DNA from: Centropus unirufus
Taxonomy: Eukaryota > Chordata > Aves > Cuculiformes > Centropidae
DNA: 64,000 nt
Reading direction: 5' to 3'
NCBI GenBank assembly: GCA_013397695.1
Contig: VYZI01000204.1
Location: forward strand, 1,176,604 to 1,240,603
The position numbers and the translations under genes are program-made. Positions 11,722-23,900 of the stretch are shown in pieces; positions within the stretch are counted from its first letter, which is position 1; each line of letters begins with the position of its first letter. The notes beneath the pieces are model-generated. The model did not search any database. It worked only from the letters and a program-made list of their open reading frames with translations, and was not told where the DNA came from.

Positions 11722-14477
11722 AAAGCTGCTCATGGATTTACTGTTTGGATAATTCATTTCTCCATGTTATTTTTTTACCCATGGTTGCTATAGTTCAAGT
11801 CTGGTACAGCCTTTTCCTTGGTCAGTGTGTTGTAAGGTCTCTATCCATGGTGGATTCAGAGATCCCTCAGGGACCTGTAAAAGCTCTATTGTTCTTTGAG
11901 GTTTTCATTGAACTGAAGCATGGCCACCACATTCAAAGCTGCTGGCAGGCAGTCAGCACAACCACAGCACAACCGTGGGCCTTCCTGAAGGACAGCTTAA
12001 AACTGACGGAAAAGGAGGCCAACAATGACTCACCTAAGAGCCTAGCAAAAATCCTTTAAAACATCAGACAACTGCAACACCAAATCTGAAAAGGCATCAA
12101 ATCAGAAAATACTTCCTTGGAGCCTCAACTCCTCCATTCCCAGAGCTGCAGACTGAGCCCCCAAAGCAAAAAGCTTGAACAGTCATGATGTAGCTCCACA
12201 CCCTGAGCCCTGAATGGCCAGGCAGTAAGGAAGCTCTTGAGTCCAAATCTGGAGTCTTTTTCTCTCACAAACAGTGGCTGACCACAACTGCCCACATAAA
12301 CCCTCCTGTCACAAGAGGAGAGTCAGTCCTTTATCCTTGCAGCCCATCACCCTGCAGGACTGCCTGGTACCACTGGAGAAGCAATAGCTTTACGTACATG
12401 GATGGCTGATTCATGCTGGGACACTGGTCTATTTTCTCGTCCCCCCAGCACAATCTGACCCAGCACCAGACAGCTGTAAGAGCCAGTTCTCTGCACGGTT
12501 CTACTCCAGACTGCAGCGGCCACACTGGGCTGAGCAACCAGAGATGTCAGTGGCTTACTGGAGGCTGTAATCCTGAAGCCTTTTCTGGCTCTAATTAAGC
12601 CATCTCATTCTTCTTGATGAAAGCTTAGAGCCTAGGGGATCCTGCCCTCTTTACTCGGCACTGTCTGAGTGTGGGGACAGACACTGCTAGGATCTGCTGG
12701 GAGGCTGCACAAAGGCAGAGCCATGCTGAGACCACCAGTTTGAGCTTCTAGTGACCCACCCTGCCTCCTCACCTCCATCAATGTGCATCCAGAGGAGCAC
12801 ATTCCTTCCTCTTTTGCCCAGCAGGGCCCAGCTGCGCTCCTCACACACCCTGGGTAGCCCAGGTCTAGGTTTGGGCCACTGCACCACCCCAGAGATGGAA
12901 GCGAGGATCTGAGCACTGGCAGGGTGGGAGGTATGCAGGAATGAGCACCCCTGTGTCGCAGAGAGCTCACTGCAGCACCAGCAGCCAAGGTGTTTTACTC
13001 CTTCAAGCACTCTCTGCTTTGACATGAGTTCAAATAAAACTCGTTTCATTCATAGGAGAACTGAAGCTTAGAAGACAGGTAACTGGTGGGACAGCTACTT
13101 GCTCAGAGCCCTGATTACAATTCAAGACCCAGGCAGGTGTTTACCTTGAAGACTCTCCATGCTCCTCTAATAGCTTTCTCACTGCCCATGACAGTTTGGC
13201 AACATCTGAGGCTACAGTTAACGTTCAAGTCTTCTCCTGTGGCTTGGGTGAAAACCTGCAGTGAACAATGTCAGGGCTTATCTTAGAAGAGCTGAGCAAA
13301 GTTGAGCAAATGAGAGATGTGCTCTTGCAACAGAAAGCTGTGCATGTCAAGAATTCAAGCCCAAGAGCTGCCTAACCTCATCCCTTATCCAGAGCAACAC
13401 CAAAACACTTCCCAAAGAAGTGCAAGAACCCCAGCCTGCCTACATAGGTCTCAACCTGCCCTCCAGTACCTTGGGACCAGATTATGTCTGGACTTTAACA
13501 CCCGTTGGGAAAGTCTCACTGTTCATAACACCAGATTGCGTCGCTTGCCATGTAAGAACTAGAGTCAGATGCTCCGTCTCGCTAAATTTACAGCCACATC
13601 GACTTCTGAAAACAATGACACATACAGAAGTAAACTCAGTTAATCAGTGGTTAAAATCATTTTTTCACAGCCTAATCATCCTTTATTTAAGTTGCAGAAT
13701 TTCATGGAATAAGCCCCCCACAGACCGAAGATGTTGGGAACAGGAGGTTCTTCCCAGCTACCACACAATACATACCATTCCTGGGGAGCTATTTGTTGCT
13801 GACAACAGCACTGTGCCCTGTGACACAGTAGATTCGATTTATTTTAAAACCAAAAAGAGAAAAAATAGGGCAGCCTTGACAAGATGTGCTTGGCACACTC
13901 CTGTTGCTATGTTTAATGTCGCTGGGAGAATTGCTCTCTGCAGGGAGCAAGTTAGAAAGAGCTTGATGAGGAAAAGCTTGTGACGAGGAGAGCTCGACTT
14001 GCTTTATTTCAGCCCAGCTGGGTGCCCACCCAGGACAGGTGCACTTGGCACATCTATGGAGATGGTTCATCCGCGGCGAAGGAGCAACTCCTTCAATAAC
14101 CACACATTTATGAGACGGTTTCTAATCAAACCCAAAGATAACAGGCTGCCCTCAACGCTCTCACCACAAGTACGTGACAGGTCCAGCTCTCTGCTGTCTA
14201 CAGCACACCGCAGCCTCATTGTGCAAGGACCCGCCAAGCAAACGTGACACCCGTTCCCTGTATAACTTGGAAAATCTTCTGCTAGGAATTTACCCTAATC
14301 CTACATCTTGAGTAAGACTTCCACGCTATCTGTGGCGCACTGGTAGATTGCATGGCAGTGCCTCCAGCTAAGATACGTGCCTGCTTGCTTAATGCCCGGC
14401 TCCGCAGGGGTGTACAAAGCAGGGCAGATGTCTTCATTTAACTGTGAGTGAAAAAAATGTCTTTCTGTTCAAGTTTT
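11722..14477. other. Intergenic sequence, no gene recognised
   Basis: Contains one 187-codon open frame (13420-13983, plus strand) with no recognisable domain, no supporting splice sites and no codon-use signal that I can see. I do not call a gene. Confidence 0.55.
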
Positions 14478-14935
14478 CATAGAATCATAGAATCACTTGG
14501 CTGGAAAAGACTTCTGAGATCAAGCCCAACCGTACTTGTCCACTACTAAACCATATCCCTGAGTGCCCCATCTACCTGTCTTTTAAATGCACCCAGGGAT
14601 GGTAACTCCACCACCTCCCTGGGCAGCTGTGCCAGTGTTTGAGAACACTTCTGGTGAAGAATTATTTCCTAATAACCAATCTGGCCCTGCCCTGGTGCAG
14701 CTTGAGGCCATTCCCCCTGGTCCTATCACCTGTCACTTGGGAGAAGAGCCCAGCACGCACCTCTCTACACCCTCCTCTCAGGCAGTTGTAGACGATGATG
14801 TTCCAGGCTGAACAACTCCAGGTCCCTCAGCTGCTCCTCATAAGATTTGCTCTCCAGCCCCATCACCAGCTTTGTTGTCTTTCTCTGAACATGCTCCGTG
14901 ACCTCAGTGTCTTTCAGGGCTGTACTGCTTCCTAC
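14478..14935 (-). mobile_element. CR1 LINE 3' end, divergent subfamily
   Basis: Starts CATAGAATCATAGAATCACT, two reverse-complemented terminal octamers. It continues with AAGACTTCTGAGATCAAGCCC, CACCACCTCCCTGGGCAGC, GGTGAAGAATTATTTCCTAA and CCAGGCTGAACAACTCCAGG. The text differs from the commoner CR1 tails in this window, so it belongs to a different CR1 subfamily. Confidence 0.92.
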
Positions 14936-17900
14936 ATTGACTTCTCTCTAGATGACCATGGCATGATGAGAGAAGGACTGACCCTACCCTTGGGTCAGGC
15001 AGCAAATATGGCACAGGCAAAGGCCTTGCCCTGGCAAGCCACCAAGCTCCGACTTGTATAAAACCAATAGTTTAGGAGAGGAATCAGCAGTCTTTCAGAA
15101 AGGGACAATGTTTCTCTTCTAAAGCCAGAATTGGACCTGGCTCAGGAGCAGGGCACAAGACTCTCCCAGAGCTGCAGCTGACCCGTCTGACCTGCAGCAC
15201 AGCGTTTCCCTGGCCACCAAGCTCTGGGCTCAGCAATTGCAGGACTAGCACCCATGAGCCACCATCCACCACCAGTTGCTTTGTCTCCACCATCCCAGCT
15301 TCGCTGTGCAGTGGTGGAGTCTGCCCAGATGTAGCAGAATGTGCCATTCACCTGGCAAGGGAACAAATACATGAGCACAGCCACTAGGGAGGTTATAATT
15401 GGAGGGAAAGGGTTTTTTCACTGCTTGATGGGTCAGGAGTCAGAGGTGCCCCTCCATGTGCCAGCTAAGGATCGACAAGGCAGGGGAACTGGGATCGGCG
15501 GAGAGATCTTGAAGTATTAAATAGAAACCACTGAGATCAAGATGCTGAAGGGGGGGACAGTCCAGTCCCAGACAGAGATGTACGTGCTTTGTCTGGATAG
15601 CACAGCAGATGCTGGCATAAAGCAGGGCCCAATGGCTACAGGAGATGAGCAAACCTACAAGAACCTGTGTTCTGCGTGAATATCAGGGGCACCTTCAAGC
15701 ACAAGAGTCTCTGCCAGGAGCCTCCTGCAACAGGAGAGGTTTTGCTCAGGCTCAGCAGGGGTGAAAGCAGCAGCACAAGTGCCCAGTGAGGGGCTGCTCA
15801 GCCAGCCCTGCTACGTGGCTAAAAAGCAATGATGGGAACCCAAGGAGGGGAACTCTCTCCTCGCTGCACTGTCTCCCCCTACACCTCTTCAGCACCAAGA
15901 ATACAGCATATTGAAACCTTATTCCCTGAGGTAACACCTTAGGAAATCATGGTGCCTCACTTTGGTTTCTAGTGAAGCCTGTGAGTGATTTTGGCTGCTC
16001 CTGTGAAGCGTGACTGTCTCAAAAAAAATCACATTTCTACACATTCTGATGGAAAAGTGAAATCCCTTAGTGAGGAAAGGGAAAGAAGATCCACATTTGT
16101 GCTCCTGCTAAGGAAAGGGCTGGCCAGAAAACACACACACTTGTCCAAGTGGGAGGTAGCCAGGGCCCAGGATATTTCCAGCCCAGTCAGTATCTAGGGG
16201 ATTTGGGAGAGAAGCAAGGATAGTGATGGATATTAAGAGTTACTGCATCAGAAGCAAATACGAGTGGTGCCAGACATCACCAGACCTGTTGTTCACAGAG
16301 CAATGTGTCCGTCGCATAGGAGTTTACACCAAGAGCTTTCTCCTTTGTCCGTGGGTATCACAAGGTGTCAGCTCTGGTACAAGGAAAGTGGAGTAGCCCC
16401 AGGGATGGGGAAAGACTCTAGGATGAATTTTGGTTTGGGTCCAAGTGTTACTTTTGGCTCCCAGAAGCGTTTGCTTGTTCCATGTCCCCTTTTCACCCCT
16501 GGCAGGACAGTCCTGTCTCCCAGCAGGGACTGCTCCTCCAGCACGTGTGGCTCAGCTCTCACCTTGCTTGGGTCTCTGCACAGTGGAGACCTGCAGAAAC
16601 AACTTCCTAATTAACAAAACCAAGCCCAAGAAAGTCATTCAAGGACAAACAACCCCTAATCACTCAAGTTCCTATTGTCCATCTTCATGTGCTTTCTCCC
16701 AGCATGGGGCACGCTGGATCTTCTTGCTTTCAGGGTGTCACACACTCCTCCAACTCCTGTTATCCCTCTCCAGCTGCTCTGTCCCTGTGAGGGGAAGAGA
16801 AACCAGCTACGCTGCCTGCCACCTCCCCAGGGCAACTTTCCCTGCTTTTCCAGAAAAAGCAGCTCAGCAGAGGAGCCCTACTAGGTTTCTCCTACTTCTG
16901 AAATTGTTTTTGCATTTCAGCTGCTGCTGACCTACATTATAAGCAGGTCACCAGAACACCCGAGATGTTTTTTCTGAGGCAGAGGAGAAAAGCCAGGCAG
17001 TTCCCCCAGCGCGCCTGCTTCCGAGGACAAAGTGAAGCACAGTTTCCCTGGGGTCACACTCAACAGCCTCCTTCGTGCTCTCCTTGTCTGAAAGCTGCAG
17101 GAGATGCTGGGATCCCAGCAGGGACATGATCAGACCCTGAGCAGTTCATCAGGATTGTGAAGGAGCCGTTCTGTGTGGGATGGAGGGAGCTTCAGGAACA
17201 TAAACACCCCATGTGGGAACAGTAACCGTGCCATGAGCAGCTGCTGTGCACAAGGCTGTGAGCCTTGGCCTGACCACGTGAGGCTCAATCCACTGGGCAA
17301 GGCAAGCTCTCATCAAACAAGCAGGAAAGGAAGGAGAGAGAAGGAAGATGTCAAGGCAATAGGTCTCCACCGTGATCCTCAGAGTACAACCCCACCCCAG
17401 CTTTAGGAAGGGTCTGGTTGTAGCAGGTTTGCAGACCCCCGAAATATGAGACCAAGTCATTCCCAGATGGAACAGTGCCCTACCAGACATGACGACAGGC
17501 AAGAAGCTGGGTTAGAAGAGCCTGAACTTAATTTACTTTTCAAGCTGTAGCCATTCCTGCTCCTTTATGTGTAGCATTCCAGAAGCCTTGCTACAATGAA
17601 GTACAAACTGGAAACGAGAAAGATTTGAACAGCTGAGAGAAGAGAGCCACTGGGCTATCCCTTCAGCATCAGCATAGATTAAGGCATGGAAGCCCAGAAC
17701 CATCCCCATCTTCAGCCCCTGCCTCCCAAATGGGAGACAACACTGTGCAAGATGTAGACCAGCACATCTAATCCCCAGAACAACTGGTGCTCTGCAAGCA
17801 GGAAACAGCCAGGTACCTGTGCAAGAGGACAGCAAGAATTAATTAGAGAAATGAATGTTACATGATCCTGCCTGGGGCTCCGAGTCAGTCCCAGAGGGAT

Positions 17901-20900
17901 ATATGGAGCAAGTAACCAGAGCGGAGAGGAGTAAGAGGCTCTTTCAAACAGCTCAGATTGCTCCAGAAACAATAGTGCAAGCCTGGTAACTGGGTCACAG
18001 TTATGATCCTTAATTAATCCTGAAGAGACCCCATCTGCCATGGCCAACTTGACCACTGAGGCAGCTCATCAAGCTCCCAAGCAGGCCAGGGGTAATGCTG
18101 GAGGCCAGCCTAGCCCCCAGAGGCTTGGTGACAAAATCCCACGTGGGATTTTTTGCCCAGCCTGCTCTCTGCCAGGCTCTCCCCGTCTCCACCAAGGAAT
18201 TGACAACAGCCTGGAGCCTGTTCACTCAAACCACACTGACAAAAGCATGAAAGAGCAGAGAGACAGCCCAGGGGCAGGCAGACATGGGGCTCCAGCAAAA
18301 AAAGCAGTACCAGATCCTGCTGGGGAGCTGAGCCCCTGCTCCTTGCACTGGCTTCACCTACAACACTGCTCTTCTCCCCTGCATGCCTCTGTGCCAGGGT
18401 GTGCTGTCCCGAGCCACTTCATCCCTGACTCCTTTGGGAGAAGCTCAGAGATACCAGCTTCTCCACGTGGGCTTGCACAGAGGATTCCATCAACAGCCCT
18501 GGGACACGGGTGCTGCAAAGGGGCATCGAGGCCAGCGGAGAAAAGGGCCTGACACCACAGCTGAAGTTCAGAGAGGCCAGGTGCTGGCAGGGACAGGCTG
18601 TCCTTGACCATGACAGTGGAGAGCCCATCTGGCAGCAAGGTGGGATCAGCTAAGGGCAAGGTCTCTGACACCGGGGAGAACAGTCCAGGTGCATGTGCTG
18701 TGCGCTGGGTTCTGGAGCTGGCTGTGTGTGGCATCTACACATGATCCCTATGAATGTCTTGATCTGCTTAAGCCCAATGGTGACAGGGAGATAAGCTGAG
18801 ATAATGCTGATTGCGTTTTCAAGCCCTGCTTCTGCTACCTGGGCAATTAAAAAGCAGCCACCATCAGCAAGGAGAGCAAAACCTAACAGGGCACCTGAGG
18901 ACCCAGCACAGAGCAGAAGCATTAAAAATAATTGTTTCAAAGGAGGGATGTGGGACTTAATAAGCCCTAATCTGACAGTTGTTGGGAGATGGGGGCAGCT
19001 TAGGAGTAAAGCCACGTTTCCAGGGACCCTTATTGAGGCACCACTTGTGCTCAGTACCACCCCCAAAGGCACAGTTTCCAGCAACAGGCACCCAGGGCAC
19101 ACACATGACTCCATACAATTAAACCAGAACAAGTAGCAGGGAGAAAAGCTGCCAAGTAAACATAAAGCACTATTTCTACCCAAGGAAACTTCAAACAGCA
19201 GAGCAATCAAACCCCAGGCGTACACACCATCACCACGCACGCCCTGTGTTCTCCCTTCTCCCAGTGCAGCTGGATGAGGGACTGCACTGCTGCGAGGTCA
19301 CTCCATGAAAACTAGGTCAGTGGCTATCAAGCCCAAGAGACAGCGCAAGGACTTTTGGAAGGATGCACTGAAATCACTTCTTCCAATTAAAAGATAGGCT
19401 CAGTAAGCAGCTCCAGTTTATTTCCTCTCATAATTGGAGCTTTAAATCTCAATTTCTTGTTCAAAATCTCATCGTCCTTCATAGTAAATGTGCCTCAACA
19501 GGGGTTTTTGCCATGGAGGAGGCCCGCAGTTTTGGGAACCAACCTGAAACAGCCACAGGAAAGGTTGCCACCCTTCTGAGACGGTAACACAGAGAGCACA
19601 GGGAGCATGGAGCAACCTGTGGTCAAGCCACCTGTGGAAGAGCAGCAGAATCATTTGCTGGGCTGAGCACCAGCCTCCTCTCTCCCTCCTTCAGCCTAAG
19701 TGCAAGCCCAGGCACTACACAAGCCTTGAAGACCTTCCTGTCTGCTCTTACAATCAAAAAAAAAAAAAAACCAGCACAAAAGTGAAGAGAATGACTCAAC
19801 CCTAGGTTTGTATTTTTGCCATTTCAGTCTTGATTCCTCAGCCAATTCCTTCCAACTTTTGTTACGCAACGTTAGCACTTCCATCTCTTTCTAGGACATT
19901 TCCTAGAGCCAGCTTATATCCTCTTTGTCCAGGGCTGGGACAATACACATATCCAAGAGAAAGCACATGCATCTCGCCTGATTAAGTAGAGTAGATGTCT
20001 TCCTGAAAAGAAGACATCAGAGACTCCAGGATCTTTACCACATCTCCTGGAGACACAAGAACACCATTTTCCAACCATTACCACCACCCCAAGCCAACAC
20101 CTGCTAAGACTACGTTTGCTCAGCAGAGGCTTTTAGAACTCACTCCTTTGAGTCCTGTAGCCCCATAGATCTCAGCTGGGATGTGGTTTAAAGCAGTTCC
20201 AAACCTACCAGCTCAAATAAACTACACACATGAAAGGCTGCCAGCAGGGTCATGGTACCCCAAGAAACCTCCCATCCCAGCGGTCCTGGCTGATCCACCC
20301 TTGCAGTCCTGGTACCACATGGACTGCTTGGCAGACTTTGTGTGGCTTAGGCTGTTTGTAAGACAGAGCAACCAGAGCACTTGCTTTTTGAAGATTTCAG
20401 TACAAAGGCAAACAAGGAATGGAAGCCACATATTCTCGAATACCCTGAATATGTCAGAGTTTCTCTGTCTGCAGCTCCCAAGTTCAGATCTGGAGATAAT
20501 GATGTGCTAATTTCCTCCCTTAGTGTTTCAGCACTGGCCCCTTCTCTCCTGTTGCTGACACTCTTCTCATTTTAATACCTTATCACCACCTTCGAATTTT
20601 ATCTGTGGTGTTTAGAAGAAGAAGACATCTTGCACCCCAAAGGTTAAGCAACAAGAGCTATTGCAAAACGGCACAGCAAACCCCCTGGGCAGAAAGCACC
20701 AACACATCCTCTGAGAGATGGAAAGATTGGAAAAGGATGGAGCTGGACACCAACAAGCCTGCAGCTCATGCTTGCAGCTTTCTGCTGTAGCACAGAGGCT
20801 GTGGTGTTACACACTCTCCTCCCACTCACAGGAGGGGTTTGGCCTTGTGGGGTTTTATACCCCCTGTTGCCACACATTTTCATGCTATTTTCATGTCTGC

Positions 20901-23900
20901 AATATCTCTTAGATGTGAGGCATCCTTCTGCTCTACTGCTCTACTGGCCACTTCTTTTTCAGCCCTTTGGATTGTTTCTTTCAAGAAATTAATTCTAATT
21001 GACTCTACAACTAGTATTAACTCTAACAACTAATTCTTTTTAAAGTTTCCCTGACCATTGGTGGAAAGAATAAAAGAGCAAAACTGCTTTACACTGCCCT
21101 CTTTATTGCTTGTTTTCTCCAAGACAGCTCTTTAGACTGTCTCAAGACCAGCAATATCAAATGTTATGGAATAGCTGGGTAAGAAGAAATGCCACTCAGG
21201 TAATACAAGAGTCCAGATGCCTTATTGGGTTCTCATTCATGGAATAACAACCATACAGGAATTTCCAGCTTGGGTCTAGTTAGGAAGGGGATTTTCCCTC
21301 ACCTTCTCATGTCATCAGCAGATATTTCATCCTGAAGTGCTTCTATTTCTCCTTGCTTCACTGAAACATTGAACCTTGCAGAAAAAAAAAATAAATTAAA
21401 ATAGCAGATGAATAAGAGAAGAATAAGCCTTTGCTGAAACAAATCTCAACAGCTCACCTTTAGCTGTACTGTACCTACAGTAGACGTGTAAAAGTGACAG
21501 CTTTTCAAAATCCCATTATTTGCACCCACCCACAAGAGATCAGAGACTATTAGGACTTCACAGGACGCCTTTATCCCTATTCCCAGGCTGAAAAGGCAAT
21601 CTTATTTGGAAAAGAAAGCTTAGCAGCATGTACATCTGCAGGAAATAGTAATGATGATGATAATGATAAATGAGGACCGGGATATGCATGAAAACTGACA
21701 GGCTTAAGCCCAGCAATAATCCTAACTAAATATATTGGTTGGAGTATAATGCTTCTTCCTAAGAGAAGGAGGAAAACTGTAAGAGGAGCAAACAAAGGTG
21801 TGAATGCAAATCATGGCAAGCACAGCAAAGCTTAAGGTAGCTTGAAGGACTCGTGTTTCATTCCCTGCTGTCATGTGCTGCACAAAGCAAGACAGACTCG
21901 AGGATGCAAGAGAAAGACAGACCACTGTGGGACTTTCCACTTCTGAAGCAACTGGAAGGGTGCCAGGGAGTTATTCTGGAATTAAGAGGAATGAGTGGTG
22001 GATGCAGCCCCGAGGTGGGAGTGGTGCCCTTCAGCACAAGGGTTGGGTGCCTTGTATGAGGGTGGCAACAGCTTCTTCTGTCCCAGCTGTGAGTCATGCC
22101 CTGGCGATGGGACTTTGCCAGGCGACTCAAATCCACTGCATCGCCAGGCAGCACCTGGGGTCTGGCTGATGGGCAAAAATGTCCTGATTTAACCCCTTCG
22201 TGAGGACCCATCAGCAGTTTCTCAGTTTTGAAAGATAATTATTACACTGGTGACCTCGTTTGTATGAGATGGGGCAAGAAGTTTGCCTGGTGTCTGTGAA
22301 ATTGGGGTGTGTTCCATCCCTCTGCAGCAGGTCACACGTGCTTTAGCCTTCAGCAGCTCTTCCAGCTTGTCTGAACCTTCCAGAAATTAGAGGGTCCTAA
22401 AGAGAAATGAGATTTCCTGTTCTGTCGTGTAAAGACAACGCTGGATCCAAATGAGGAAAATCTGCTAAAGAAATTCAGCGTGGGAAGAATTCTCACTATG
22501 CAGCTACTATCACAACCCTCGAATTTTGCCTTAAAAGGTAAACTAAGTTCTAAGAACTGCTGGTCTCAGGACCGGAGGTGGAAGTTCTCAGATCAAAGCC
22601 TGGAATTTGAGTCTGGATTACATCCAGATGTCAGGATCCCATCCCCTGCCTTGGAAAAGTCATATCTCAATATACACAGCGGCTCGTGCGTGGGGGGGGG
22701 AATTGTTTTTCTGGCTCACCCTCTCGTGATGCTGGCTGGGTGGGAAAAAATGAGGAAAATGCTCAGCTCTGACTTCAGAAGTGGGGAAAAGGGTTTCAAT
22801 GTTGCTACTGGTAACAGTTTTATGCTCTCATCTGGACAGACCGAGCGCAGAGGGACTTTGACTCTTGCTTTGCTGCTGAAGTATCTAAATGCTTTTTTAA
22901 AAACTACAGAATTCTTTGAAATTCCATGGAAAAATAGGCTATCTGCTGGCAGGTGTGAGGCTGGATGAAGGCTACAAACTTGTGAATCAAGTTCCGTTTC
23001 CTGGAATATTGGGCAAAATATGCTTGAGAGAAGAGGAGTGGGAAGGAAGCATTGAAGGTAACTTACACCCAAGCCTACATTGTAAACAAGTAACATGGAA
23101 TGGGACCATCTTCAGCAGCAGCACCTGATGGACGTCTGCAGAACTCAACCTGACCCTGTGGCAGGGGATTTTTTTCCCTCATTTCAATTTCTACATGGGA
23201 AGCACTTTCTATGGCTTCTCACCCACCTCCCAGAATGCTGGAATTTAACCTTTTTTCCCTCTCGTGCAACTTCTTTAGCAAAGAAGTGGACAAATCATCA
23301 AAATGGAAGGAGCTTCAGAAAACCAAGATCAATAGAGGCCCTCAGGGTCGCTATGAGTCTTCCCTTCCCCAGCCACTGCCTTTCAGGCAGCTTGAGCACC
23401 CCAGGATCTCATGCACCGGCTCCAAAGACTGCTCCAAAACACAGCTAGAAACTACCCACCTTCCATCCTAGCGTGATGGGATAAATTTCTTCTAACACCA
23501 ATGTTATCCCCTCAACTTAAACTCTTTTCCTTCTTTATGGCACGTAACTCTGCCCTTTACATCTTGCCAGGCAGGCGTTACTTCTCCCCACCCTGCCATA
23601 CCCTTCCAGAGGGGCTCCGTAAGCCTGCTTGCTCTCTCAGGACAGTCTCCCTGTTCCCCCTTGGGCTGCTAAGGCCCCGTCCCTTCTCGCAGCCCGAACT
23701 CCTCCTTCTGGAGTTTGGCAAACAGGATTTGCGTGGCACTGGTTTCTCCTGAGCCCTGTAGGATGCCACTAATACACTGCCACAATTAACATCTTTAAAT
23801 ACCATTTAATTAATCCATTGAAGCTGGAAGACATTTTAATTAATGGCAGCTTTCTTAGCATTTACTTCACCTTCCACGTGTAAGCTCTGATGACACCTCC

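Noticed and set aside
13420..13983. 187-codon plus-strand open frame
   Set aside because: No recognisable domain, no splice partners, and a mixed composition. A frame of this size is not unusual among six frames over 64 kb.
16928..16950. TGACCT and AGGTCA half-sites in inverted order, 11 bases apart
   Set aside because: The spacing is not one used by known nuclear-receptor dimers, and such pairs are expected by chance over 25 kb.
18650..19240. 196-codon minus-strand frame rich in hydrophobic residues
   Set aside because: Looks membrane-like only because of local base composition. No family motif or promoter is seen.
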